A stretch of DNA of 64,000 nucleotides from Psychrobacter faecalis. Its GTDB lineage: Bacteria; Pseudomonadota; Gammaproteobacteria; Pseudomonadales; Moraxellaceae. Under the pieces are notes generated by a model, which worked only from the letters and a program-made list of their open reading frames with translations, ran no database searches and had not been told where the DNA came from. Positions 30,081 through 38,802 of the stretch are shown here, in pieces (position 1 is the stretch's first letter; each line of letters starts with the position of its first letter). The stretch lies in contig NZ_JABAST010000002.1 in the NCBI RefSeq assembly GCF_016107575.1, forward strand, positions 1 to 64,000, read 5' to 3'. Both the position numbers and the translations under genes were made by a program.

Positions 30081-30110
30081 AAAAGGGAAGTACGCGGTAC
30101 TTCCTTTTTT
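30081..30110 (+). terminator. Rho-independent terminator after msrB
   Basis: GGAAGTAC pairs with GTACTTCC around GCG, flanked by AAAAG upstream and TTTTTT downstream. Confidence 0.9.
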
Positions 30111-30144
30111 CTTATCAGTACGCACGTTAATAGTAAAAATAATA

Positions 30145-30276
30145 GGTGGTGTTCTAAAAAGTATGCTAGCGATAGAAGTCAATAAGAAATCTATGCTAAG
30201 TTCTCTGATTCTATAGGGCTTTCAAGGCTTCAAAAATTGTTCAAGTTTTAATCAGCATACTTTTTGACACACCACC
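30145..30276. mobile_element. 132-bp MITE-like element with 23-bp terminal inverted repeats
   Basis: The left end (30145-30167) begins GGTGGTGT and ends AAAAAGTATGCT. The right end (30254-30276) is its reverse complement at 20 of 23 positions, differing only at positions 9-11. It is flanked by an exact 8-bp direct repeat, AAATAATA, at 30137-30144 and 30277-30284. There is no coding capacity inside. The GG termini and 8-bp duplication fit non-autonomous relatives of IS1595- or IS1-family elements. The family cannot be fixed without a full copy. Confidence 0.85.
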
Positions 30277-30308
30277 AAATAATAAAACAATCAATTTAAG
30301 GATGAATC

Positions 30309-30794
30309 ATGAGCACTATTTACGATTTTACCGCTGAGCGTATGGATGGCACCTCGCAAGCCTTTGCCGATTATAAAGGCAAAATATTATTAATCGTCAA
30401 TACCGCCAGTAAATGTGGCTTTACGCCGCAGTTTGAAGGCCTAGAGGCGCTGTATCAACGATATAAAGAGCAAGGATTGGTGGTGATTGGCTTTCCTTGT
30501 AATCAGTACGGCGCGCAAGACCCTGGGACTAACGAGGAGATTGGCACGTTTTGCCAAAAAAATTACGGCGTCAGCTTTCCAATGATGGCAAAAATTGATG
30601 TCAACGGTAAGGACGCCCATCCGATTTTTGATTGGCTTAAAGACCAAAAAGGCGGGCTGCTGACAGATGGTATCAAATGGAATTTTACTAAGTTTTTAAT
30701 TGGCACCGATGGACAAGTAATTGACCGTTATGCGCCAACGACGAAGCCTGATGCCTTAAAAGTAGATATCGAACAAGCATTAGCGGCCAAATAA
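30309..30794 (+). CDS. Glutathione peroxidase family protein
   Basis: Thiol peroxidase of the GPx/BtuE family that reduces hydrogen and lipid peroxides in the cytosol. The peroxidatic cysteine is Cys36 in VNTASKCGFTPQFEGL. The conserved GFPCNQYGAQDPGTNEEI supplies Gln and a second cysteine, and the WNFTKFLI segment gives the catalytic Trp and Asn. Its 161 residues match bacterial Cys-type enzymes, and no signal peptide is present. RBS-like AAGGATG precedes the start, 33 bases after the inserted element. The MITE may therefore have replaced or altered the native promoter. Confidence 0.93.
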   Translation: MSTIYDFTAERMDGTSQAFADYKGKILLIVNTASKCGFTPQFEGLEALYQRYKEQGLVVIGFPCNQYGAQDPGTNEEIGTFCQKNYGVSFPMMAKIDVNGKDAHPIFDWLKDQKGGLLTDGIKWNFTKFLIGTDGQVIDRYAPTTKPDALKVDIEQALAAK

Positions 30795-30910
30795 ATAATA
30801 AGCTAGAGAAATTATTGGTTTTATATAAAATATAAAGCCAATAAAAACATAGGTTTGCATAAATTGCTGCTAAATTAAGAAAAAATACGCAAGAAAAAGG
30901 CAAATAGGGT

Positions 30911-30938
30911 TTGACAGCCATGTGTAAATCTATATAAT
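30911..30938 (+). promoter_or_regulatory. Consensus sigma-70 promoter for the tRNA unit
   Basis: Perfect TTGACA (30911-30916) and TATAAT (30933-30938) are separated by 16 bases, about 150 bases before tRNA-Val. Confidence 0.85.
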
Positions 30939-31023
30939 ACACACCCACAGAGCGAGGCTTTAGTTAGTTCTCTTCTGTTGAAAGTTATTTAAAGGGTGAC
31001 AGCTTTAAATGTTAAAACTTTCA

Positions 31024-31047
31024 GGAAATCCTATTTAAAGGATTTCC
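31024..31047 (+). repeat. Hairpin in the tRNA precursor leader
   Basis: GGAAATCC and GGATTTCC form a perfect stem around TATTTAAA. The flanking GAAAGTT (30981-30987) and AACTTTC (31015-31021) can pair as a second stem just upstream. They probably shape the precursor RNA. Confidence 0.45.
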
Positions 31048-31090
31048 CTTGCGAAGCTAAAATTGCGGTGCAATTCTTTAACGCTTCTCA

Positions 31091-31166
31091 GGGTGATTAG
31101 CTCAGTTGGTAGAGCGTCTGCCTTACACGCAGAATGTCGGCGGTTCGAATCCGTCATCACCCACCA
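31091..31166 (+). tRNA. tRNA-Val (anticodon TAC)
   Basis: Acceptor stem GGGTGAT/ATCACCC, D arm GCTCAGTTGGTAGAGC, anticodon loop CTTACAC with TAC, and T arm GGCGGTTCGAATCCGTC. The encoded ACCA tail gives 76 nt. Confidence 0.96.
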
Positions 31167-31217
31167 CTCATTTAGCGAGTGGGTCTTTTAGAAGACGATA
31201 TGCTAAAGACGACCTAA

Positions 31218-31294
31218 GCAGCGGTAGTTCAGTTGGTTAGAATACCGGCCTGTCACGCCGGGGGTCGCGGGTTCGAGTCCCGTCCGCTGCGCCA
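31218..31294 (+). tRNA. tRNA-Asp (anticodon GTC)
   Basis: Acceptor stem GCAGCGG/CCGCTGC, D arm with AGTTCAGTTGGTTAGAAT, anticodon loop CTGTCAC with GTC, and T arm CGCGGGTTCGAGTCCCG. The encoded GCCA tail gives 77 nt. It is cotranscribed with tRNA-Val, 51 bases upstream. Confidence 0.95.
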
Positions 31295-31336
31295 TATTTA
31301 AAACGAATTTAGACTGTTAAGTCTAAGCAAGTTTCG

Positions 31337-31367
31337 CCTCAAACATTAGATTGTTTGAGGTTTTTTT
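31337..31367 (+). terminator. Rho-independent terminator of the tRNA unit
   Basis: CCTCAAAC pairs with GTTTGAGG around ATTAGATT, followed by seven T residues. Confidence 0.92.
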
Positions 31368-31472
31368 GTGTCTGCTCGTTTTAAATAGTAGCGGCGTGAC
31401 TTATATTTCTATTGTATGCTGTGCTAACAGATAATTTCTACATGGCTATTGATAATAGGGATAGAAAATAAC

Positions 31473-32489
31473 ATGGAATATAACCACATACCTAGAGAGC
31501 TGCTAGGCTTTTTTCCAACCCCTCTGGTTGAGCTGAAACGATTGAGTGCAGCCTTGGGCGGTCCCAAAATCTATATGAAAAGAGATGACAATACGGGGCT
31601 GGCATTGGGTGGCAATAAAACTCGTAAGCTTGAATTTATCCTCGGTGACGCGCTCGCCAAAGGTGCCGATACCATCATCACTGCGGGCGCGATACAGTCA
31701 AACCATTGCCGTCAGACAGCAGCAGCGGCGGCAAGCTTAGGACTGGAGTGTCATTTAGTCTTAGGCGGCGAAGAGCCGGAGCAGGCAAATGGGAATCTCT
31801 TGCTAGATAAGCTGTTTGGTTGCCATATCCACTGGGCAGGCAATCATCGCAAAGGCGAGGATATTCCTCGCATCGTTGAGCAATTAACCAACCAAGGTAA
31901 AAACGTCTACGTGGTGCCGTACGGTGGTTCAAGCGAGCTTGGGGCGTTAGCCTTTGTAGAGGCGTTTAAAGAGCTAGAATCGCAGCGTCAAAGCATGGGC
32001 TTCTCCTTGACCCACATCGTGTTTGCCTCAAGCTCTGGCGGCACGCAAGCGGGCTTAATGCTTGGCAACAAAATCTTTAACTCACCTTATCAAATCGTTG
32101 GCATCAATATTGATAAAGGCGAAACCGATAAAGTCGCCTTTGATCAATATACTTTGGCGCTTGCTAATAATACGGCAAAATTAATCAATACAGATTATGA
32201 ATTTACCGCGTCAGACTTGATTCTTAACTCTGATTATGTTGGTGAAGGCTATGGCGTAGTGGGCGCATTAGAAAATGAGGCGATCGCTTTGACGGCGCAA
32301 ACAGAAGGGATATTGGTCGACCCTGTTTATACTGGTCGCGCGATGGGCGGGCTTACCGATATGATTCGTACGGGGAAGATTAAGAAAACTGATAGTGTGT
32401 TGTTTTGGCATACTGGCGGTGCGCCGGCTTTATTTGCTTATGGCAACGATTTGGATTTGGCGAAAAAAAGCAGTAAGCAAGAAGTTTGA
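31473..32489 (+). CDS. dcyD: D-cysteine desulfhydrase / ACC-deaminase-like PLP enzyme
   Basis: PLP-dependent fold-type II enzyme that most resembles D-cysteine desulfhydrase (D-cysteine to pyruvate, sulfide and ammonia). The PLP lysine lies in LALGGNKTRKLEF, AGAIQSNHCRQTAAAA holds the substrate loop, and the phosphate loop is SSSGGTQAG. The C-terminal FWHTGGAPALFAY is typical. Its 338 residues match DcyD (328). I chose the ATG at 31473 because the longer frame begins with TTG and lacks a ribosome site. 1-aminocyclopropane-1-carboxylate deaminase is the main alternative. No cysteine or sulfur genes are adjacent. Confidence 0.85.
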   Translation: MEYNHIPRELLGFFPTPLVELKRLSAALGGPKIYMKRDDNTGLALGGNKTRKLEFILGDALAKGADTIITAGAIQSNHCRQTAAAAASLGLECHLVLGGEEPEQANGNLLLDKLFGCHIHWAGNHRKGEDIPRIVEQLTNQGKNVYVVPYGGSSELGALAFVEAFKELESQRQSMGFSLTHIVFASSSGGTQAGLMLGNKIFNSPYQIVGINIDKGETDKVAFDQYTLALANNTAKLINTDYEFTASDLILNSDYVGEGYGVVGALENEAIALTAQTEGILVDPVYTGRAMGGLTDMIRTGKIKKTDSVLFWHTGGAPALFAYGNDLDLAKKSSKQEV

Positions 32490-32538
32490 TTCCTTACAAC
32501 AAGAAATTTGACTTGTTATTGGTTGATAAAACAAGTGC

Positions 32539-33240
32539 TTACGGGCGCTGATTAAGCCGACTGACAGCAGCAATCAGCGCCACCATAATAATACCCATAA
32601 TAATAAGAATCCCCGACATCAGGTGCGCTGCTTCATAATTTAGCGCCTCTACTTGCTCATATATCGCAATAGAGACAACCTTGGTCTCACCTGAAATGCT
32701 GCCACCTATCATCAGTACCACGCCAAATTCGCCAATGGTATGCGCAAAACTGATTAAGCCGCCTAGAATGATGCCAATGCGCGCTTGCGGTAGGACAATT
32801 TTTATAAAACGTCTAAGACGGCTAGGCTCTAATAAGCTTGCCACTTCCATGACGCTTTGGGGAATACGCAAAAACTGAGCATAGACGGGCTGAATATAAA
32901 AGGGTAAGGAGTAGATGATAGAGCCAATTACCAGCCCTTCAAAGGTAAAAACCAAAGGGCTGATATTATGCTCGATAAGCCATTGACCAATACCGACGCT
33001 CGGGCTTAGCAATAATAATAAATAAAAACCAATGACGGTAGGCGGTAAAACAAGCGGCATCGCAATAATACCCATCAATAGAATCTTTATACGCCCAGCG
33101 ACATTTCCGCGGCTAGGCTTGGCAAGCCAATAGGCGAGTGGCGTTGCAAATAACAATAAGCAAAGGGTGGTAATGCTGGCAAGCTTGATGCTTACCCATA
33201 CCGGCAGCAGCATGTCTGAGATAAGAAACTGGGACATCAT
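32539..33240 (-). CDS. modB: Molybdate ABC transporter permease
   Basis: Inner-membrane channel of the molybdate importer. Six hydrophobic segments are visible in 233 residues. The cytoplasmic EAA loop VMEVASLLEPSRLRRFIKIV, which docks the ATPase, is followed by LPQARIGIILGG. FAHTIGEFGVVLMIGG is the usual ModB/CysT-type segment. It lies 210 bases downstream of modA. The expected modC ATPase gene does not follow: the next gene is the convergent dcyD. The ATPase must come from elsewhere. Confidence 0.93.
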   Translation of the reverse strand: MMSQFLISDMLLPVWVSIKLASITTLCLLLFATPLAYWLAKPSRGNVAGRIKILLMGIIAMPLVLPPTVIGFYLLLLLSPSVGIGQWLIEHNISPLVFTFEGLVIGSIIYSLPFYIQPVYAQFLRIPQSVMEVASLLEPSRLRRFIKIVLPQARIGIILGGLISFAHTIGEFGVVLMIGGSISGETKVVSIAIYEQVEALNYEAAHLMSGILIIMGIIMVALIAAVSRLNQRP

Positions 33241-33450
33241 AGCGTGATTATCTATCTACCTTTTATCCAGTGCGCCGCTGATAGGACATTATTTATGCTG
33301 CTACTTTATTTATAGATCGCTTGCCTTGATAACGTGTCACTTATGTCACATTTCACTTATTTCACGCAGGCAAGCTTATCAAAGGGCTAAAGTATTCACT
33401 TGAGCAAACCTAAGCCGTACTTATTCTCTCGATAGATTGCTACAAACAAG

Positions 33451-34356
33451 CTACTTAACAGCCAAATAACCTGCTTTAGCAAAATAAGCCTGTCCAGCAG
33501 GCGAGCGCAGGTAATCAGTAAAATCTGCTGCGCTAGCACCATCGGTAATGACGATACCGTCCTGCAGGATAGCAGGATAAGAGTCGGCTGGTAAAATATA
33601 AAATTGCTCGGGCGTCGCTTTGATGGCGGTCACTTGCGACTGGGCGACAAAGCCATAATCGACATTACCTGTGTGGGCATATTGAAAAGCTTGGCCAATA
33701 TTTTCCGCCTGAATGATGCGCTTTTGTGCCGTTAGAGAGTCGTAAAGGTTTTGTGCTTGTAAATAAGCCTTGGCAGATTCGCCGTAAGGCGCAAGCTCAG
33801 GGTTGGCAATAGTAATTTTCGTCTTGTCATCACGCTTTAATAGCTCCGTCAGTGTACTCTGATTCAAACTATCAACCGGCTTGGTCGCGCTATAAATGGA
33901 GAGTTGACCTTGAGTATAGGTAAACGGCGTATGGCTGCTGTCACCTTTAAACATCTCATCGACCAGTTTAGCGGGGAACTCTTGGTTGGCGGCTAAAAAA
34001 ATATCGTAAGGTGCGCCGGCAGTGATTTGCGAATATAGTTTACCTGAAGAAGCAAAGGTAACTTCGATCTCTTGATTCGGCAGGTTCTTATCTTTTTTAT
34101 AGCCTTCGATGATTTCAGGCAATACGTCTGATAAATTGGCGGCGGCAGCAATACGAATGGCTTCACTAGGTTGAGTGGTCTGTGGTGCGTTTTCTGCAAC
34201 GGTCGCCGTTTCATTAGGGCTGTTTTCTTGGCTACAAGCGCCTAACGTCAAAGCCAAGCACGCGGATGCGCCCAATATTGCTATCGATTTAGACCGTTTT
34301 AAATAAGACAAATTGGTAATGGGTTGATGCTGAGCATTTGATGATTTTGATAGCAT
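33451..34356 (-). CDS. modA: Molybdate-binding protein, lipoprotein form
   Basis: Captures molybdate and hands it to ModB. The signal region has an unusually long hydrophilic lead, then the hydrophobic core and lipobox LTLGAC. It is therefore predicted to be membrane-anchored, whereas E. coli ModA is free in the periplasm. Mature features are IRIAAAANLSDVLPEII, VTFASSGKLYSQITAGAPYDIFLAAN and VDYGFVAQSQ, all contacts of the ModA oxyanion pocket. At 301 residues it is longer than E. coli ModA (257), mostly through the leader. GAGGAT lies ahead of the start. The palindrome GATATGCATATC at 34462-34473, about 100 bases upstream, could be an operator. Confidence 0.92.
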   Translation of the reverse strand: MLSKSSNAQHQPITNLSYLKRSKSIAILGASACLALTLGACSQENSPNETATVAENAPQTTQPSEAIRIAAAANLSDVLPEIIEGYKKDKNLPNQEIEVTFASSGKLYSQITAGAPYDIFLAANQEFPAKLVDEMFKGDSSHTPFTYTQGQLSIYSATKPVDSLNQSTLTELLKRDDKTKITIANPELAPYGESAKAYLQAQNLYDSLTAQKRIIQAENIGQAFQYAHTGNVDYGFVAQSQVTAIKATPEQFYILPADSYPAILQDGIVITDGASAADFTDYLRSPAGQAYFAKAGYLAVK

Positions 34357-34530
34357 AACCTAAATCCTCTACTTTAAAAAAGGAACAATAGTCAGTAAGA
34401 GTTAATAATTTTGCAGTATATATCAGTTATTTATAGTTATTGGCTTAATTGTTTTCTAAACGATATGCATATCACGACTACATATTTTTCATCAATGTTA
34501 TTGAGTGAGTCGTCATTAATTAACCGTTAA

Positions 34531-35022
34531 TTAGCCATTATTACTCAGCCATTTTGAAGAATCATCTTGGTAATATTCTTGTTTCCACACCGGAATATCG
34601 GCTTTAATCGTATCTAATATCCAGCGGCAAGCGTCAAAAGCAGGATAGCGATGGGCAGAAACCACACCAACCCAAACTGCCACATCGCCAATCTCTAACG
34701 CGCCAATGCGATGGATAGCAATGGCATCGAGAATCTCAAAACGCTTTTTGGCTTCTTCAATGATGGCTCGGCCTTGATTGATGGCCAAATCTTCATAGCC
34801 ATAGTAGGTTAGACGATTAACACTCGTGGCATTATTATGATTGCGTACGCGGCCTTCAAAGCAGACAAAGGCGCCGCAGCTGTCATTATCGAGCGTCTTT
34901 TTAAGGCGACTTTCGTCAATATCGGTATCTAACAGCGCAAAACCATCACGTTCAGCGATGAGGTACGCTTCATCGATGCTACGTTTGATACTCATAGATT
35001 GCCCATGTACGTTGTCTGTCAT
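34531..35022 (-). CDS. moaE: Molybdopterin synthase catalytic subunit
   Basis: Large subunit of molybdopterin synthase, which inserts two sulfurs into cyclic pyranopterin using thiocarboxylated MoaD. Characteristic segments are CGAFVCFEGRVRNHN, LTYYGYEDLA, AIHRIGALEIGDVAVWVGV, and SAHRYPAFDACRWILD with the lysine-bearing KADIPVWKQEYY. Its 163 residues are normal. It is the last gene of the moaA-to-moaE series on this strand. It is separated from moaD by 134 bases, a wider gap than in most moa operons. Confidence 0.95.
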   Translation of the reverse strand: MTDNVHGQSMSIKRSIDEAYLIAERDGFALLDTDIDESRLKKTLDNDSCGAFVCFEGRVRNHNNATSVNRLTYYGYEDLAINQGRAIIEEAKKRFEILDAIAIHRIGALEIGDVAVWVGVVSAHRYPAFDACRWILDTIKADIPVWKQEYYQDDSSKWLSNNG

Positions 35023-35156
35023 TTTTTCTGCCTATTATTTAACAATATTGTATAACGAGATTTTTAACTTTAAGCATCGCGTAAAGTTACGGCGCTCATA
35101 AAAAGTGAATTCATAAAAAAGGATAAATAAGTAGGTTAATAAAAAGCTATGTTAAA

Positions 35157-35447
35157 TTAACCACCAGCCACTGGCGTGATAAAAACCACGCTATCGCCGT
35201 CATAAATCTCATCCGTCCACTTAGCAAAATAGTCATTTACCGCCACCCGTAGCTCCGACTGCGGACGACTGAAGCGATGTTTTTGGCGCAGCTGCTCATA
35301 TAGCTCAGTTAATGAAGTCGACTGTGGCACCGTGATTTTTTCTTCGTGACAATTGGCTTCATCGGCTAAGCTGGCAAAATATAAGACGCTAATATTCATC
35401 ATAGTTTCTAATTTAGAGTCTGTATTGCTTTCTACTAAGGTGCTCAT
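35157..35447 (-). CDS. moaD: Molybdopterin synthase sulfur carrier subunit
   Basis: Ubiquitin-fold sulfur carrier ending in the diagnostic Gly-Gly (FITPVAGG), which is adenylated and thiocarboxylated before docking into MoaE. About 15 N-terminal residues precede the first strand (ISVLYFASLADEA). With 96 residues it is slightly longer than E. coli MoaD (81). GGGAG lies before the start. A MoeB-type activating enzyme is not in the window. Confidence 0.93.
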   Translation of the reverse strand: MSTLVESNTDSKLETMMNISVLYFASLADEANCHEEKITVPQSTSLTELYEQLRQKHRFSRPQSELRVAVNDYFAKWTDEIYDGDSVVFITPVAGG

Positions 35448-35526
35448 AGCAATCTCCCTTATTGATAAACTGGTTATTCACTGTCTAACGTTAGGCTTTT
35501 CAGAACTTTACTTTTTCAAATCACTC

Positions 35527-36072
35527 TTACTTATGCTGATAATCGGATTTACCGCCGGTTTTTTTCATAAGATGAATATTATCAATCACAATGTCATGCG
35601 AGATGGCTTTAGTCATATCATAAATGGTTAAGCAGGCGACACTAACGGCGGTTAATGCTTCCATTTCTACCCCAGTTTTGTGGGTGACTTTCACGGTGGC
35701 GGTCACAGTAATGCTATGGTTGGCATCATCGTATGCAAAGCTTAGACCAATTTTATCCAAGGGCAAGGGGTGACAAAGTGGAATGAGGTCATGGGTACGT
35801 TTGGCTGCCATGATACCAGCAATATGAGCGGTTTGAGTGATGCTGCCTTTTTTGGTCATGCCATCCGCGGCTTTAATTTGCGTATAGATATCTGCAGGAA
35901 AAACCACTTGTCCGCTTGCATGTGCTTCTCTGGTACTGGCCGTTTTACCACTCACATCAACCATGGTGATATCACCGTCGCTATCTAAATGCGATAAGCC
36001 AGATTGGTTACTTGGTTGCTTAGTTGCTTGTTTGGTCGCTTGGTTGTTGTCTTTTTGACTATCGCTATTCAT
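35527..36072 (-). CDS. moaC: Cyclic pyranopterin monophosphate synthase
   Basis: Converts the MoaA product to cyclic pyranopterin monophosphate. The core begins with GDITMVDVSGKTASTREA and contains KKGSITQTAHIAGIMAAKRT, DLIPLCHPLPL and KTGVEMEALTAVSVACLTIY, which carry the catalytic Lys and Asp residues (KAISHD, KTGGKS). The N-terminal 22 residues are a Gln/Asn/Lys-rich tail. It has 181 residues. A near-perfect 21-base direct repeat lies in the leader upstream. Confidence 0.95.
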   Translation of the reverse strand: MNSDSQKDNNQATKQATKQPSNQSGLSHLDSDGDITMVDVSGKTASTREAHASGQVVFPADIYTQIKAADGMTKKGSITQTAHIAGIMAAKRTHDLIPLCHPLPLDKIGLSFAYDDANHSITVTATVKVTHKTGVEMEALTAVSVACLTIYDMTKAISHDIVIDNIHLMKKTGGKSDYQHK

Positions 36073-36086
36073 TTTTTATGTCTCTT

Positions 36087-36141
36087 AAATGGCTCGTTTT
36101 TCTTAAATACAGTGCTTATTAAATGGCTCATTTTTCTTAAA
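36087..36141. repeat. Direct repeat upstream of moaC
   Basis: A 21-base unit beginning AAATGGCTC and ending TTTTTCTTAAA occurs at 36087-36107 and 36121-36141 with one difference. The period is 34 bases. It falls in the mobA-moaC spacer. Confidence 0.6.
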
Positions 36142-36177
36142 GTTACTTTCTTTAACCAAACCTTTAACTAAACCTTT

Positions 36178-36963
36178 TTATAAGTTATTTAAGGCTAAAC
36201 AAGCACTTGCAAAATCTTTAGGCGTATTAAAATTGGTTAACGCTTGCCATACTTGGGTAAAGGGTACAGGCTGCACAATCGGCTTAATAAGCTTCATTAC
36301 TTGCCGCTGTCCGTCATCAATATACTGCTTTAACTCAGACTCAATACTTAAACGATATAAACCTAATAATGGATATAAATGGCTGTCATCGGTTAGGCAA
36401 ATGACAGATTTATCATCAGCCTGCGTGATATAAGGTTGCAGTTTTTGCCATAAATCGCTGATAGGAATCAAGCTATCACAGCTAATGACCAGCAGCCAAG
36501 ATTGTTGCCAGTTTGCGTCTCTCGTTAATGAATTTGAACTTGCCAAACGTTTTAATGATTGTAGCGCTGCTTCAATCGCCACCAACGCGCCGCCGGTTTC
36601 AATCGGTTTATTATGCCTAATAGAAAACTCATTGCTAGAGATGTTGTTAACCGAAATATTATCAACCGAAAGATAGTCCTCAATATAAAAAACTGACGAC
36701 TGCGCTTCTTTTTTAGGCAAATCTGCATTGACGCTAAAACCACGTCCATTATCGGCAATCATAATAGGTAGATCGCTCATCATCGCAGCGCTTAATTTAA
36801 GCGCTTGTCTGACATGATAATCAAGCAAACGCTCACCCGTTGGTAAGATAAGCTCAGCTTTTGGCGAACCCATACGTTTGGAGGCGCCGCCTGCTAAAAT
36901 AACGATACCGGCTAAGCGGCTGAGTTCATCTGCTTGGGCTGAGCTGTCTGCAACTTCTAGCAT
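36178..36963 (-). CDS. mobA: Molybdenum cofactor guanylyltransferase
   Basis: Attaches GMP to molybdopterin to form the guanine dinucleotide cofactor used by NarG-type enzymes. The nucleotide-binding N-terminus GIVILAGGASKRMGSPKAEL is diagnostic. LLVISCDSLIPI corresponds to the metal-binding strand, usually CDxP. Its 261 residues exceed E. coli MobA (194), with an insert at about residues 75-120 rich in Asn, Ser and Val. It starts three bases after the moaB stop, so the two are translationally coupled. CTP-using MocA is a less likely alternative given the nitrate reductase beside it. Confidence 0.88.
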   Translation of the reverse strand: MLEVADSSAQADELSRLAGIVILAGGASKRMGSPKAELILPTGERLLDYHVRQALKLSAAMMSDLPIMIADNGRGFSVNADLPKKEAQSSVFYIEDYLSVDNISVNNISSNEFSIRHNKPIETGGALVAIEAALQSLKRLASSNSLTRDANWQQSWLLVISCDSLIPISDLWQKLQPYITQADDKSVICLTDDSHLYPLLGLYRLSIESELKQYIDDGQRQVMKLIKPIVQPVPFTQVWQALTNFNTPKDFASACLALNNL

Positions 36964-36966
36964 GAA

Positions 36967-37497
36967 CTAATCGTGACCTGGGTTGGTGCGCATAAAGTGT
37001 GGCACAAAGTTACAAGGGCGTGTGCGACTATCGAGCTGCTCTTGTAAGATACCTTCCCACGCAGTGCGGCAAGCACCTGATGAACCGGGCAGGCAGAAGA
37101 TGCCCGTACCGTTTGCCATACCAGCCACGGCGCGAGATTGGATGGTAGACATGCCGATATCGTCTTTTGAGATTAAGCGGAACATCTCGCCAAAGCCATC
37201 AACCGATTTATCAAACAAGACGCCAACCGCTTCTGGCATACTGTCGCGGATATAAAAACCAGTACCGCCCGTGGTGATAATAGCGTGCACATCTGGGTCG
37301 GCAATCCAGTTACTAATGACGGCTCTGATTTTATAAATATCATCAATAATCAGCTGACGGTCGGCAAGTTGATGCCCTGCTGCGGTCAGTTGGTCGACCA
37401 AATATTGCCCTGAAGTATCTTCTGCAAGAGTACGACTGTCAGAAACCGTTAGGATGGCGATATTAAGCGGGGTAAAGGGTGCTTGCAGCTTACTCAT
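36967..37497 (-). CDS. moaB: MoaB/Mog-type molybdopterin adenylyltransferase family protein
   Basis: Trimeric MoCF-fold protein of the MoaB/Mog group, linked to molybdopterin adenylation. Visible are IAILTVSDSRTLAEDTSGQY, VHAIITTGGTGFYIRDSMPE and GTGIFCLPGSSGACRTAWEG, which form the pterin-binding loops. Its 176 residues match MoaB (170), while Mog is about 195. MoaB in E. coli has no clear activity. Here it may be the only adenylyltransferase in the cluster, so it could act as Mog does. AAGGAAC precedes the start. Confidence 0.9.
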   Translation of the reverse strand: MSKLQAPFTPLNIAILTVSDSRTLAEDTSGQYLVDQLTAAGHQLADRQLIIDDIYKIRAVISNWIADPDVHAIITTGGTGFYIRDSMPEAVGVLFDKSVDGFGEMFRLISKDDIGMSTIQSRAVAGMANGTGIFCLPGSSGACRTAWEGILQEQLDSRTRPCNFVPHFMRTNPGHD

Positions 37498-37564
37498 GAA
37501 TGTTCCTTAATAAATACGCTTGTGGTAAAAAATGAAAAATTTGATTATTAGTATATTTTTGATT

Positions 37565-38668
37565 CTAACCGCCAATCATCGACAAATTATTCATCATGCC
37601 GCTGTTTGATTCATGAAGATGATGATGCTCAGGTTTAATTGGCATAAAGCTGTGCAGGATATTCACAAGCCCTGCGACATCATCTTGTTCTAGATGCTGA
37701 CGAATATCGTAATTACCTTGGTCGAATAGACACAGATGCACCTTGCCTTGACTGCTGACCCGCAGACGATTGCAGCTGTCACAGAAATGGGCAGCATAAG
37801 GGGCTATCATGCCGATACGGCCTTTATAATCTGGATGGCTATATTCTATCGCTGGACCGTCATTGCTGCCACGCACATGGGTTTGCCAGCCGTGCTTGAT
37901 TAGATAATTGGTGATGATGTCAGACTGTGCGTGCTGGGCAAAAAACAAATCGCTGTTGTCACTAGTCTGCATAAATTCAATAAAGCGGTAAGTAACAGCT
38001 CTATCTTTGACATAGTCGATCGCATTCATCAGATTTTCAAAGGCGGTTTCTGCCATTAAAATACTGTTAATCTTTAGCTTAATATCTGTGGTCGCAAGCA
38101 GAGTATCCATATCAGCCAACAGCTGCGGCAACATATCAAAGCCAGTCATTTTATGGAAGGTTGCGGCATCAAAGCTGTCCATACTGATATTGATTTGATT
38201 CAGTCCAGCCGCTTGCCAAGCAGCCAAATGCTTGCCAAGCTTATAGCCATTGCTGGTCATAGCAACCGTTTCAATACCTTCGGTGTTTTTGATGGTTTTA
38301 ATAATGTCTACCACGTCACGGCGTATAGAGGGCTCACCGCCGGTAATCCTAACTTTTTTGGTGCCAACTTGGGCAAAGCCGCGGATTAGGGTAGCAATTT
38401 CCGTGACGCTGAGTTCGTTTTGTGGGGGTTTACCTTGATAGCCATCTGGCAGGCAATATTCACAGCGAAAATTACAGAAATCAGTAATCGATAAACGCAA
38501 ATAGGTAAGACGTCGTGCGAAACCATCGGTTAATGGTTGAGAGAGCGTGACCGGAGAATACTTTGACGAGAGAGCCGTTGTCGACGACAAGTCACCGTCA
38601 AAAATAGCAGGTGCAGCGGCAGGCGAGTACAATTGCACATTGCCTGCGTTGGGGGCAAGATGGTTCAT
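37565..38668 (-). CDS. moaA: GTP 3',8-cyclase
   Basis: Radical-SAM enzyme that begins molybdopterin synthesis from GTP. The N-terminal SAM cluster motif is CNFRCEYCLPDGY. The C-terminal second Fe-S cluster is CDSCNRLRVSSQGKVHLCLF. The protein ends in Gly-Gly (NLSMIGG), which is needed in the family for activity. Its N-terminal extension of about 45 residues makes it 367 long, against 329 in E. coli. It is the first gene of the moaA-moaB-mobA-moaC-moaD-moaE series. A NarL-type heptamer pair lies about 140 bases upstream. Confidence 0.96.
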   Translation of the reverse strand: MNHLAPNAGNVQLYSPAAAPAIFDGDLSSTTALSSKYSPVTLSQPLTDGFARRLTYLRLSITDFCNFRCEYCLPDGYQGKPPQNELSVTEIATLIRGFAQVGTKKVRITGGEPSIRRDVVDIIKTIKNTEGIETVAMTSNGYKLGKHLAAWQAAGLNQINISMDSFDAATFHKMTGFDMLPQLLADMDTLLATTDIKLKINSILMAETAFENLMNAIDYVKDRAVTYRFIEFMQTSDNSDLFFAQHAQSDIITNYLIKHGWQTHVRGSNDGPAIEYSHPDYKGRIGMIAPYAAHFCDSCNRLRVSSQGKVHLCLFDQGNYDIRQHLEQDDVAGLVNILHSFMPIKPEHHHLHESNSGMMNNLSMIGG

Positions 38669-38802
38669 AGATGATTACCATTAATATTAAGTATAGTGTG
38701 TACTTTTAGGCGTTGCCTCAGGTTGTGAGTGGGAAATTCCATTTATAGTTAATTATGACAGCTTGCGCGCAAATAACCATTCACCGTAAGTAAGCTAAAA
38801 AC

